Positions 35,979 to 44,122 of a stretch of 64,000 bases of DNA are shown one piece after another. A program made the translations under genes and the position numbers. Below the pieces are notes generated by a model. The model was given only the letters and a program-made list of their open reading frames with translations. It was not told the origin of the DNA and did no database searches. Source of the DNA: Pseudooceanicola pacificus. Its GTDB lineage: Bacteria > Pseudomonadota > Alphaproteobacteria > Rhodobacterales > Rhodobacteraceae. The DNA lies in assembly GCF_009789075.1 (NCBI RefSeq), contig NZ_WNXQ01000001.1, forward strand, positions 434,001 through 498,000. The letters run 5' to 3'. The first letter of the stretch is position 1; every line of letters starts with the position of its first letter.

Positions 35979-38321
35979 ATGACCGGCACCGCTACCGACA
36001 TCATCGCCCTGCCCGGGCTCGACGGACCCGTCGAGATCCTGATGGATCGCTGGGGCGTGGCGCATATCCGGGCGGGCAGCGATGCCGACCTGTTCTATGC
36101 CCAGGGCTTCAACGCCGCGCGCGAACGGCTCTGGCAGATCGACCTGTGGCGCAAGCGCGGGCTGGGGCTGCTGGCCCGCGACTTCGGCCCCGGCTTCATC
36201 GAACAGGACAAGGCCGCGCGGCATTTCCTTTACCGTGGCGACATGGCGGCGGACTGGGCCGCCTATGCCCCCGATGCCCGCCAGATCTGCGAGGCCTTTA
36301 CCGCCGGCATCAACGCCTATGTCGATGCCGCGCTGACCGGGCGCCAGCCGATGCCGCCGGAATTCGCTCTGATGGACACCCAGCCCGACTATTGGCAGCC
36401 CGAGGACGTGACCCGCATCCGCTCGCACTGCCTGACCCGCAACCTGCTGTCCGAGGTCGTGCGCAACAACGCCATCGCCGCCCACGGCGCAAGGGCCGAC
36501 CTGCTGCGCGAGGAACTGCGCCCCCGGGTCGATCCGGTCTTCGACCCCGACGTTCCGCCCGGCTCGGTTCCGATGGAAGCGCTGGAGATGTTCAAGCTGG
36601 CCACCGCCGAGGTCAGCTTTACCCCCGAACGCATGGCCGCGACGCTGGAACAGGCGCATCTGTGGCGCGTCCTCTCGCCGCTTGGCGATATCATGATGGC
36701 GGCCGAAGGCGACGGGTCGAACAACTGGGTGGTCGCCGGGCACCGCACCGCCACCGGGCGGCCGATGATGGCCAGCGACCCGCACCGCGCGCATATCCTG
36801 CCCTCGATCCGCTACATGGTGCATCTGAAGGGGCCGAATTTCGACGTGATCGGCGGGGGCGAACCGGTGCTGCCGGGCATTGCCATCGGCCACAACGGGC
36901 ATTCGGCGTTTTCCTTCACCATCTTCAAGTCGGATCAGGAGGACATGTATGTCTACCGCACCGACCCTGAGGACCCGGACCGCTATCAATACGGCGACGG
37001 ATGGGAGGGGATGCAGCGCGTGGACGAAACGATCCCGGTACGCGGCGCGCCCGATCAGCCCTTTACCATGCGCTTCACCCGGCACGGGCCGGTGGTGCTG
37101 GACCGGCCCGGTCAGGCCTATGCGGTGCGCACCGCCTGCGGCGATGCGGGATCGGCCCCTTATCTGGCCAGCCTGTCGGTGATGCGGGCGCAGGATTACG
37201 GGACCTATCGCAAGGCGCTGGAAAGCTGGGGCGCGCCGACGCTGAACCACCTTTATGCCGATGTGACCGGCACCATCGCCTGGCAGACAGTGGGCCTGAC
37301 CCCGATCCGGGGCAACTGGAACGGGCTGGTGCCGATGCCGGGCGACGGGCGGTACGAATGGCGCGGGCGGCTGACGCTCGACCAGATGCCGCATGCCAGG
37401 GATCCCGCCTGCGGCTACCTTGCCACCGCGAACGAAAACAACATCCCCGAGGGCTGGGATCCGGAGGCCGCCGCCGCCATCGGCTATGAATGGTCCGACG
37501 CCAGCCGGGGCGAGCGCATCCACGCCGTGCTGGAGGCCGACGCCAGCCATACGCTTGAGGCCGCCGGGCGGCTGCAGAACGACGTGCATTCGATGATCGC
37601 CGAGCGGACGCTGGCGGTGCTCGGCTCTGCCAACCTGGCGGATCCCGCCGCCCCCGCCGCCGCGCTGCTGGCCGGCTGGGATTGCGAGATGACGGCGGAT
37701 TCGGCCCAGGCGATGTTCCTGGAGTACTGGACGAACCGGCATCTGAAACCCGCCCTGTTCGATATCGTCAGCACCGGCGACGGCCCCAGGGGCCTGCTGG
37801 CGCCCGGGTCGATCCAGTCGGTGCTGGACCTGCTGGAACGCCCCGGCGACTGGCTGGAGGGGGCCGAGCCTCTGGCCTTGCGCGACCAGATCCTGTCGGA
37901 CACCCTGGCCGCCGCCTGGGCCGATGCGCAGGCAAACCACGGCGCGCCCGGCGGCTGGAGATGGGGCGCCCTGCACACCCTGCCCCTGCCGCACAAGCTG
38001 GCCCGCGTGGCGCCCGAGGCCGAAGCCTGGTCGATCCCGACGATGGAACTGGGCGGCAACGGCTCGACCCCCAACAACGCGATCTACCGCGCGTCGGATT
38101 TCCAGACGCTGACCGGGCCGTCGATCCGCCTGCTGATGGACGTGGGGGCCTGGGACAATTCGCTGTTCGTCAATCTGCCCGGCCAGTCCGGCAACCCGGA
38201 CAGCCCGCATTACGGCGACCTGGCCCAGGCCTGGCTGAAGGGCGATTATCGCCCGCTCGCCTATTCCGACGATGCGGTCGAGGCCGCAACCGAGGCGCGG
38301 CTGCGGCTGGTGCCCGGGTAG
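35979..38321 (+). CDS. Penicillin acylase family protein (Ntn hydrolase)
   Basis: The 780-residue protein is the full precursor of an N-terminal-nucleophile amidase: alpha region (about 1-190), spacer, then a beta region starting at the nucleophile Ser247 in EGDGSNNWVV. Other signs are WGVAHIRA at residue 25, FYAQGFNAARERLWQID, SDPHRAHILPS, and a late TMELGGNGSTPNN. The family cleaves amide bonds of beta-lactams, acyl-homoserine lactones or similar compounds. No signal peptide is present, although many relatives are periplasmic. GAGGAGG precedes the ATG. Substrate unknown. Confidence 0.9.
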   Translation: MTGTATDIIALPGLDGPVEILMDRWGVAHIRAGSDADLFYAQGFNAARERLWQIDLWRKRGLGLLARDFGPGFIEQDKAARHFLYRGDMAADWAAYAPDARQICEAFTAGINAYVDAALTGRQPMPPEFALMDTQPDYWQPEDVTRIRSHCLTRNLLSEVVRNNAIAAHGARADLLREELRPRVDPVFDPDVPPGSVPMEALEMFKLATAEVSFTPERMAATLEQAHLWRVLSPLGDIMMAAEGDGSNNWVVAGHRTATGRPMMASDPHRAHILPSIRYMVHLKGPNFDVIGGGEPVLPGIAIGHNGHSAFSFTIFKSDQEDMYVYRTDPEDPDRYQYGDGWEGMQRVDETIPVRGAPDQPFTMRFTRHGPVVLDRPGQAYAVRTACGDAGSAPYLASLSVMRAQDYGTYRKALESWGAPTLNHLYADVTGTIAWQTVGLTPIRGNWNGLVPMPGDGRYEWRGRLTLDQMPHARDPACGYLATANENNIPEGWDPEAAAAIGYEWSDASRGERIHAVLEADASHTLEAAGRLQNDVHSMIAERTLAVLGSANLADPAAPAAALLAGWDCEMTADSAQAMFLEYWTNRHLKPALFDIVSTGDGPRGLLAPGSIQSVLDLLERPGDWLEGAEPLALRDQILSDTLAAAWADAQANHGAPGGWRWGALHTLPLPHKLARVAPEAEAWSIPTMELGGNGSTPNNAIYRASDFQTLTGPSIRLLMDVGAWDNSLFVNLPGQSGNPDSPHYGDLAQAWLKGDYRPLAYSDDAVEAATEARLRLVPG

Positions 38322-38352
38322 TCACACGCCCGCGGCGGATGCGGGGCAGCCG

Positions 38353-40281
38353 TCAGGACGCCCCGGCCTGGACCCTCGTCGCGGGCAGCAGGATTCCGTC
38401 GAAAAAGGCCGCCAGATCGCCATGCGCCTCCAGCGGCAGGACATGGGCAACATATTGGTCCGGGCGGACCAGCACCACGCAGCCGCGCGCCCGGTCCATG
38501 CCCCGCAGATCAAAGATGTCGCGGCCCGTGCGGGTGTCGGCGCAAAAGACCTTTTCGTAATCCGTCAGGCCCAGCCGGCCCTTGCGCGGCAGCAACAGCG
38601 GCGGCAGGTCGCTCACGCTCAGATCGTGGCAATGCTGCTGGAACACCGCGCGCAGGTCGATCACCGCATCCGGGTCCTCGTCCGCCGGCGTATGGCGCAG
38701 AAGCGGCGAGGCCGGATCGTCCGACAGGAACCGGCACAGCCCGGTGAATGCCGACCCCGCGCCCAGCGGATCCCGCGCCGGGGCAAAGACGAACAGCCGC
38801 CAGCGCGCATCGGCCCTGACGACATGGCCCAGCTCCATCGGTTTGACATCGGCCAGCCGCAGCACGGGGGCGGAATGAAACCGCGCGCCGATCCCGAAAC
38901 CCTGCGCCAGCGCCTGATGCGTCGCGGCGCCGGTCAGGGCCGAGGGCGCATAGGTCACCGACATGCCGGCGGTGTAGCGCCCGTGTTCGATGAAATACTG
39001 CTGGAACCGGGGCGCATCGGCCGCCGCGCCCGTGGCGGGCCGTTCGCTCATGATCCGGGCCCATTCGCGGTCAAACTCGATCAGGTCGCGGGCCACCGCC
39101 TGACGCTCGGCGGAATAGCTGTGCAGCACCTCGGGCGCGCAGCGGCCCTGCAGCACCAGCGCCAGTTTCCAGCCCAGGTTGAAGGCATCGCCCATCGAGA
39201 CATTCATCCCCTGCCCGGCCTTGGGGCTGTGGGTGTGGCAGGCATCCCCGGCGATGAAGACTCGGGGCAAGCGCGCCGCCACCTCGCCCTCGGGCACGTC
39301 GTCGAACTTGTCGGTCAGGCGCTGGCCGATCTCGTAGACCGACCACCAGACGACCTCCTTCACATCGAAGGTATAGGGCTGCAAAATGCGCTGTGCCGCC
39401 GCGATCAGGTGATCCACCGTCATGTTGCGGCTGGCCACACGTTCCCCGGCATTCAGTTTGTCCAGTTCGATGTAAAGCCGGACGAGGTAGCCACCCTCGC
39501 GCGGGATGATCAGGATATTGCCCTCTTGCGCCGACTGGATCAGCGTCTTGCAGCGGATGTCGGGGAAATCGGTTTCGGCCAGCACGTCCATCACGCCCCA
39601 GGCCTGGTTCGCGCTGTCGCCCGCCAGCTCGCGCCCGATGGCCTGACGCACCGCGCTGCGGGCCCCGTCGCAGCCCACCACGTAGCGGGCCGCCAGGGTC
39701 TCGACCGTGCCCTCATGACCCGGGTCCTGCCGGTCAAGCGTCACCTTGACCGGATGGCTGCCCTGCGGCTCCACCACCAGCGCGGAAAGGCGGCGGCTGT
39801 AATCCGGCACCAGCCGCGAGGGGGATTTTGCCATGACCTCCAGGTACATGTCATGCACGCGGGCCTGGTTCAGGATCATGTGCGGCATCTCGGACAGGCC
39901 GTCTTCGACATCCTGCACGCGCCCGTTGCGGGTGATCCGGCCGGGGCGGTCGGGATCGGGCTTCCAGAAGGTCGTCTCGTTCACCCAATAGCCCTGGTCG
40001 AGCACCTGCCCGGCAAAGCCGAAAGCGTTGAACATCTCCATCGAGCGGCAGGAGATCCCGTCGGCCTGGCCACGCTCCAGCGGGCCGGGTTTGCGCTCCA
40101 CGATCCGGGTGGTGATCCCGGGAAAGGCGGCCAGCTGCGCGGCCAGCGTCAGCCCGGCCGGGCCGCAGCCGACGATCAGCACGTCGACCTCCTGCGGCAA
40201 CGGCGTATCAGGCGCCCGCCCCGGCGCGGCGGGGTGAAGGGTGGGATCGCCCGGGCGGAACCCGTCCAGATGGTATTGCAT
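38353..40281 (-). CDS. mobA: 3-hydroxybenzoate 4-monooxygenase (FAD-dependent)
   Basis: Hydroxylates 3-hydroxybenzoate to protocatechuate using NADPH and O2. The 642-residue length and the whole layout match MobA of Comamonas: N-terminal MQYHLDGFRPG, FAD motif VGCGPAGLTLAAQLAAFP at 37-54, YVVGCDGARSAVRQAIGR, FIAGDACHTHSPKAGQGMN, and a C-terminal thioredoxin-like PHOX-type domain (residues about 460-640). The symbol should not be confused with the molybdenum-cofactor mobA. It is divergent from a MarR regulator with a palindrome between. Ring-cleavage genes are not in the window. Other phenol 2-monooxygenase-family substrates remain possible. Confidence 0.85.
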   Translation of the reverse strand: MQYHLDGFRPGDPTLHPAAPGRAPDTPLPQEVDVLIVGCGPAGLTLAAQLAAFPGITTRIVERKPGPLERGQADGISCRSMEMFNAFGFAGQVLDQGYWVNETTFWKPDPDRPGRITRNGRVQDVEDGLSEMPHMILNQARVHDMYLEVMAKSPSRLVPDYSRRLSALVVEPQGSHPVKVTLDRQDPGHEGTVETLAARYVVGCDGARSAVRQAIGRELAGDSANQAWGVMDVLAETDFPDIRCKTLIQSAQEGNILIIPREGGYLVRLYIELDKLNAGERVASRNMTVDHLIAAAQRILQPYTFDVKEVVWWSVYEIGQRLTDKFDDVPEGEVAARLPRVFIAGDACHTHSPKAGQGMNVSMGDAFNLGWKLALVLQGRCAPEVLHSYSAERQAVARDLIEFDREWARIMSERPATGAAADAPRFQQYFIEHGRYTAGMSVTYAPSALTGAATHQALAQGFGIGARFHSAPVLRLADVKPMELGHVVRADARWRLFVFAPARDPLGAGSAFTGLCRFLSDDPASPLLRHTPADEDPDAVIDLRAVFQQHCHDLSVSDLPPLLLPRKGRLGLTDYEKVFCADTRTGRDIFDLRGMDRARGCVVLVRPDQYVAHVLPLEAHGDLAAFFDGILLPATRVQAGAS

Positions 40282-40298
40282 GCGAAGCCCTCCCCGAG

Positions 40299-40318
40299 TT
40301 GATAAGCCAACATATCAA
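40299..40318. promoter_or_regulatory. Putative MarR-type operator
   Basis: A perfect inverted repeat TTGATA - 8 bases - TATCAA lies between the divergent mobA and marR-like starts (16 bases from the mobA ATG). The size and spacing fit a MarR dimer site that would repress mobA until the aromatic ligand binds. Confidence 0.55.
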
Positions 40319-40401
40319 TTGACGGTCGAGTCGAGTCAAGAATTTAGTATGTACAGATACCAATTCCGGGTAAGCTGTTGATGATGAGAGAGGGGCACGG
40401 C

Positions 40402-40863
40402 ATGGAAGACACCGGGATCAGGTCTGTCGGCGCGACGATGCCGGGCCATCTGATCCGGCGTCTGCACCAGTTGTCGACCAGCGTCTTTACCCAGCGGGTG
40501 CGCGAGGCCGGGTTCGACCTGACGCCGGTGCAGTTCATCGCTCTGGACGCGTTGCAGCAGAACCCCGGGATCGACCAGGCCCGCCTGGCCGAAGCCATCG
40601 CCAAGGACCGCGCGACCGTCGGGGCGGTGACCGACCGGCTGGTGCAGAAGAAACTGGTGAAACGCGTTGTCAGCCCGCGCGACAAACGCGCGCGCGAGCT
40701 GACGCTGACCGGGGCGGGGCGCGCCACGCTGGACGCCCTGATGCCGGTGGTGACAGAGCTGCAGGCCGAGATCCTGCCCGGCCTGACGCCCGAGGAATAC
40801 GCCCAGTTCATCGCCCTCGCCGCCAAGGCGGCCCGGGCCGCCGGGCCCGGGGACGCAGGCTGA
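40402..40863 (+). CDS. MarR family transcriptional regulator
   Basis: The 153-residue protein has a winged helix (residues about 30-110): FTQRVREAGFDLTPVQFIALDAL, the recognition region AEAIAKDRATVGAVTDRLVQKKLV and wing SPRDKRARELTLTGAGRATL. Start ATG 40402 follows AGAGGGGC; earlier in-frame ATGs (40381, 40384) lack a site. By position and analogy to MobR of Comamonas it probably represses mobA and responds to 3-hydroxybenzoate; this is inferred from gene arrangement. Confidence 0.88.
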   Translation: MEDTGIRSVGATMPGHLIRRLHQLSTSVFTQRVREAGFDLTPVQFIALDALQQNPGIDQARLAEAIAKDRATVGAVTDRLVQKKLVKRVVSPRDKRARELTLTGAGRATLDALMPVVTELQAEILPGLTPEEYAQFIALAAKAARAAGPGDAG

Positions 40864-40890
40864 CCAAAGGCGCCGACCGGCAACGGGCGG

Positions 40891-41388
40891 TCAGATCATC
40901 CGGTGCAGCAGCCCGGATTTCCACCACAGCTGATGCACCGCCACGGCGGCGATGTGCAGAAAGACAAGCCACATCAGGATCGTGGTCATCACCTCATGCG
41001 CCTCGGCGGCGGCGGCGGCATGGACGAACCAGGCGACCAGCCCCGACACCGGGATCATCACCAGCAACAGGTACAGCGCCCAATGCGCCAGTTTCGACAC
41101 CAGACGGAACTGCGCGGGCTCTTCGGCCGGGGCTGCGGGGGCGCCATGCCGGACGCGCAGGATCAGCCGCCCCGCAGCCAGGGCCAGGACGGTCACGCCG
41201 ATGGCGATATGCATCACGGAAACGGTGTTGTAGGTGGCCATTCCGGTGTCCATCAGCGTGTGGAACATCCGGCCCATACCGTCAAAGACCAGGTACTGCA
41301 GGGCCAGCAGCACGACCACGGCCCAATGCAGGCGTTTCTGCCAGGGGGTATAGCCGGCCCCGGATGCGGCGGTATCTATCGTTGTCAT
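40891..41388 (-). CDS. Cytochrome b561 family protein
   Basis: A 165-residue di-heme b-type cytochrome with four membrane helices. Candidate heme histidines are in RLHWAVV (helix 1), MHIAIG (helix 2), LAHWALY (helix 3) and FLHIAAVAVHQL (helix 4). Members pass electrons between quinol and an acceptor such as superoxide or a periplasmic partner. GAGGATC precedes the ATG. A 14-base palindrome lies just upstream. The gene stands alone between the MarR gene and glpR. Confidence 0.9.
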   Translation of the reverse strand: MTTIDTAASGAGYTPWQKRLHWAVVVLLALQYLVFDGMGRMFHTLMDTGMATYNTVSVMHIAIGVTVLALAAGRLILRVRHGAPAAPAEEPAQFRLVSKLAHWALYLLLVMIPVSGLVAWFVHAAAAAEAHEVMTTILMWLVFLHIAAVAVHQLWWKSGLLHRMI

Positions 41389-41410
41389 GGGATCCTCGAT
41401 CGTTGGCGCA

Positions 41411-41424
41411 TTTCACCGGTGAAA
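41411..41424. promoter_or_regulatory. 14-base perfect palindrome upstream of cytochrome b561
   Basis: TTTCACCGGTGAAA reads the same on both strands and lies 23-36 bases before the cytochrome b561 start, where an operator would overlap the promoter. It could instead mark the end of the glpR transcript. Confidence 0.4.
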
Positions 41425-41482
41425 CGCCCGGGCGACGGATTTCCGTCGCGGCGAGGTGTTGAATTCTGCGTGACGCCCGGGT

Positions 41483-42250
41483 TCAGCCGCCGTTGGCGAC
41501 CACGACTTCGGTCTGCCAGCCCTCGCACCGGGCGGACAGGGGGCCCGGCAGGGCGCGGTCCGTGAAGAAGGTGTCGATCTCAGCCAGGGACGCGATGCGC
41601 GCCGGCGCGCTGCGGGTGAACTTCGACCCGTCGGCGACAAGGTAGGTCTTGCGCGACTGGCGCATGATGGCCTGGCTGACGCCGACCTCCTGGATATCGA
41701 AGTCGAGGAAATCGCCATCCGCATCCAGCGCGGAACAGCCGATCACCGCCAGGTCGAACTTGAACTGCCGGATGGTGTCCGAGGCGAGGTTGCCGACCAG
41801 CCCGCCATCGGCGCGGCGCAGGTGGCCGCCGGTCACGATGATCTCGCAATCCGGGTTCTCGACCAGGATATTGGCGACATTCATGTTGTTGGTCACGACC
41901 AGCAGGTTGCGGTGATGCAGCAGCTCGCGGGCGACCGCCTCGGTGCTGGTGCCGATGTTCAGGAATAGCGAGATGTCGTCGGGAATGCGGCTGGCGCAGG
42001 CGCGGGCAATATCCGTCTTGGCGCGCGGGTTGAGCGAGCGGCGTTCCTCGTAGCCGATATTCGTGGTGCCCGAGGGCAGGACCGCGCCGCCATGCACCCG
42101 CTCCAGCTTGCCCGCCTCGGCGAGGTCGGACAGGTCGCGGCGGATGGTCTGCAGCGTGACGCCGAAATGCGCGGCCAGCGTCTCGACCGAGACCTTGCCG
42201 TCGCGGCGCACGATGTCGAGGATTTCGGGGTGGCGGAAGGTCTGGGACAT
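41483..42250 (-). CDS. glpR: DeoR-family glycerol regulator GlpR
   Basis: The 255-residue protein has a DeoR helix-turn-helix (VSVETLAAHFGVTLQTIRRDLSDLAEAGKLERVHGG, given by its key residues at about 20-56) and a C-terminal DeoRC sugar-phosphate domain with FLNIGTSTEAVA, TNNMNVANIL, TGGHLRRADGGLVG and VADGSKF. In GlpR the effector is glycerol-3-phosphate or a related sugar phosphate. It is divergent from the glpD operon across a gap with a large palindrome, which supports repression of that operon and autoregulation. Confidence 0.92.
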   Translation of the reverse strand: MSQTFRHPEILDIVRRDGKVSVETLAAHFGVTLQTIRRDLSDLAEAGKLERVHGGAVLPSGTTNIGYEERRSLNPRAKTDIARACASRIPDDISLFLNIGTSTEAVARELLHHRNLLVVTNNMNVANILVENPDCEIIVTGGHLRRADGGLVGNLASDTIRQFKFDLAVIGCSALDADGDFLDFDIQEVGVSQAIMRQSRKTYLVADGSKFTRSAPARIASLAEIDTFFTDRALPGPLSARCEGWQTEVVVANGG

Positions 42251-42513
42251 GCCTGCTTTCGGTTTTTTGCGAAAATCGTCGCATCAACACCGATTCATTG
42301 CAAGCACGGATAAGTCCGGGTGCGATTCTGCCGCGCCGCAGCGATTCCGGGTAGCGCCAACATCAACAAGCACAGAGGTTTCCGTCCGACACCCGCCAGA
42401 GCCTTCGTTTTCCACGCGAATTCGGAAAACGAACAAAAACGCAAAAATCAGGTTGCGGTCACGTTCTCTTGAAGCCTAGTGTTGCGGTGCCATCACCGCG
42501 GAGGAGGAATCGC
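42251..42513. promoter_or_regulatory. glpR-glpD divergent control region
   Basis: This 263-base gap is AT-richer than its surroundings at both ends. CGCAAAAA occurs near each end in opposite orientation (minus strand 42264-42271, plus strand 42440-42447), each close to one gene. It holds the palindrome listed separately and must contain both promoters. No coding sequence was seen. Confidence 0.6.
42404..42433. promoter_or_regulatory. Putative GlpR operator
   Basis: A perfect 10-bp inverted repeat, TTCGTTTTCC - 10 bases - GGAAAACGAA, lies 81 bases before the glpD start. The TTCG cores resemble DeoR/GlpR half-sites. Confidence 0.55.
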
Positions 42514-44109
42514 GTGGCGCTTCAGCCCGGCACATCGGTCTCGGACCTGTTCATCATCGGCGGCGGCATCAACGGATGCGGCATCGCGCGGGATGCGTCC
42601 GGGCGTGGCCTCTCGGTTGTATTGGCCGAGATGAACGACCTGGCGTCGGCAACGTCCTCGGCCTCGACCAAGCTGTTCCACGGCGGGCTGCGCTATCTGG
42701 AATATTTCGAATTCCGCCTGGTGCGCGAGGCGCTGATCGAACGCGAGGTGCTGCTGAAGGCGATGCCGCATATCAGCTGGCCCATGCGCTTTGTCCTGCC
42801 CTACAGCCCCGACATGCGGTTCGAGGCAGAGACGCCGACCTCCAGGCTGCTGAGCCTGGCGATGCCCTGGATGAAGGGCCGCCGCCCGGCCTGGCTGATC
42901 CGCCTGGGGCTGTTCATGTATGACAACCTGGGCGGTCGCGAGGTCCTCAAGGGCACCAAGACCCTGTCGCTGCAGAATGCGCCCGAAGGCAAGGGCCTGG
43001 CCCCCCGCTTCGCACGCGCCTACGAATATTCCGACTGCTGGGTCGAGGATTCCCGCCTGGTCGTGCTGAACGCCCGAGACGCCGCAAAACGCGGCGCGCG
43101 CCTGCTGACACGGACAAAAGTGCTGTCCGCCGAACGCAAAGGCGACCTGTGGCGCATCGAAACGCAAAATACCGAAAACGGCGAAACCGCTGTCCATCAT
43201 GCCCGGATGCTGGTGAATGCCGGCGGGCCCTGGGTCGGCGACATCATCCAGGGCAAGATCCGGCTGAAGTCGAACGAGGGCGTCCGGCTGGTCCGCGGAT
43301 CGCATATCGTGACCAGGCGCCTGTTCGATCACGACAAGTGCTATATCTTTCAGGGCACCGACGGGCGCATCGTCTTTGCCATCCCCTACGAGACGGATTT
43401 CACCCTGATCGGCACCACCGATGCCGAACATCACGATCCCTCGCAGAAACCGGAATGCACCCCCGAGGAACGCCAGTACCTGATTGATTTCGTGAACCAG
43501 TACCTCGCCAGCCCGATCGCCGAGGATGACGTGGTCTGGACCTATTCCGGGGTCCGCCCGCTCTATGACGACGGGGCGACCAGTGCCACCGCCGCCACCC
43601 GCGACTACACGCTGAAGGTCGACTCCAGGGATGGCGCGCCGGTGCTGAACATCTTTGGCGGCAAGATCACCACCTATCGCCGCCTGGCCGAGGGCGCGCT
43701 GGAAAAGATCGGCCAGCATCTGACCTCCGGCGCCCCCTGGACGCGCGGCGTGCCCCTGCCCGGCGGCAATTTCCCGGTGGACGGGTTCGATGCGCTCGTG
43801 GCCGGGCTGCGGGCGGATTACGGCTTTCTCGATGCCTTCTGGGCGCGGCGGCTGGCCCGCGCCTACGGGACCGAGGCGCGCGAGATCCTGGGCCGCGCCC
43901 AGACCCCCGCCGCCCTGGGCCGCGACTTTGGCGCGACGCTGACCGAGGCCGAGGTGAAATGGATGATGACGCACGAATTTGCCCGCACCGCCGAAGACGT
44001 GATCTGGCGGCGCACCAAGCTGGGCCTGCGGCTGAAGCCCGAGCAGGTGCAGGCGCTCGACGGCTGGATGGCGGCGCAGCGCAGCGCCAAGCCGGCGGCG
44101 GCGGAATGA
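42514..44109 (+). CDS. glpD: Glycerol-3-phosphate dehydrogenase (aerobic type)
   Basis: An FAD enzyme at the inner membrane that oxidises glycerol-3-phosphate to DHAP and passes electrons to quinone. The 531-residue protein has FAD motif IIGGGINGCGIARDASGRGL (residues about 13-32), SSASTKLFHGGLRYLE, VNAGGPWV, YETDFTLIGTTD, and the late SGVRPLYDD and FGGKITTYRRLAE blocks. GTG 42514 is set by GAGGAGGAA; the frame extends upstream to a TTG without a site. It is the first gene of the glp operon, 13 bases before glpS. Confidence 0.96.
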   Translation: MALQPGTSVSDLFIIGGGINGCGIARDASGRGLSVVLAEMNDLASATSSASTKLFHGGLRYLEYFEFRLVREALIEREVLLKAMPHISWPMRFVLPYSPDMRFEAETPTSRLLSLAMPWMKGRRPAWLIRLGLFMYDNLGGREVLKGTKTLSLQNAPEGKGLAPRFARAYEYSDCWVEDSRLVVLNARDAAKRGARLLTRTKVLSAERKGDLWRIETQNTENGETAVHHARMLVNAGGPWVGDIIQGKIRLKSNEGVRLVRGSHIVTRRLFDHDKCYIFQGTDGRIVFAIPYETDFTLIGTTDAEHHDPSQKPECTPEERQYLIDFVNQYLASPIAEDDVVWTYSGVRPLYDDGATSATAATRDYTLKVDSRDGAPVLNIFGGKITTYRRLAEGALEKIGQHLTSGAPWTRGVPLPGGNFPVDGFDALVAGLRADYGFLDAFWARRLARAYGTEAREILGRAQTPAALGRDFGATLTEAEVKWMMTHEFARTAEDVIWRRTKLGLRLKPEQVQALDGWMAAQRSAKPAAAE

Positions 44110-44122
44110 CTGGAGGACGGGG

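Noticed and set aside
42514-44109. Earlier TTG start for glpD at 42469
   Set aside because: No ribosome-binding site, and it adds 15 residues absent from the family; GTG 42514 has GAGGAGGAA at good spacing.
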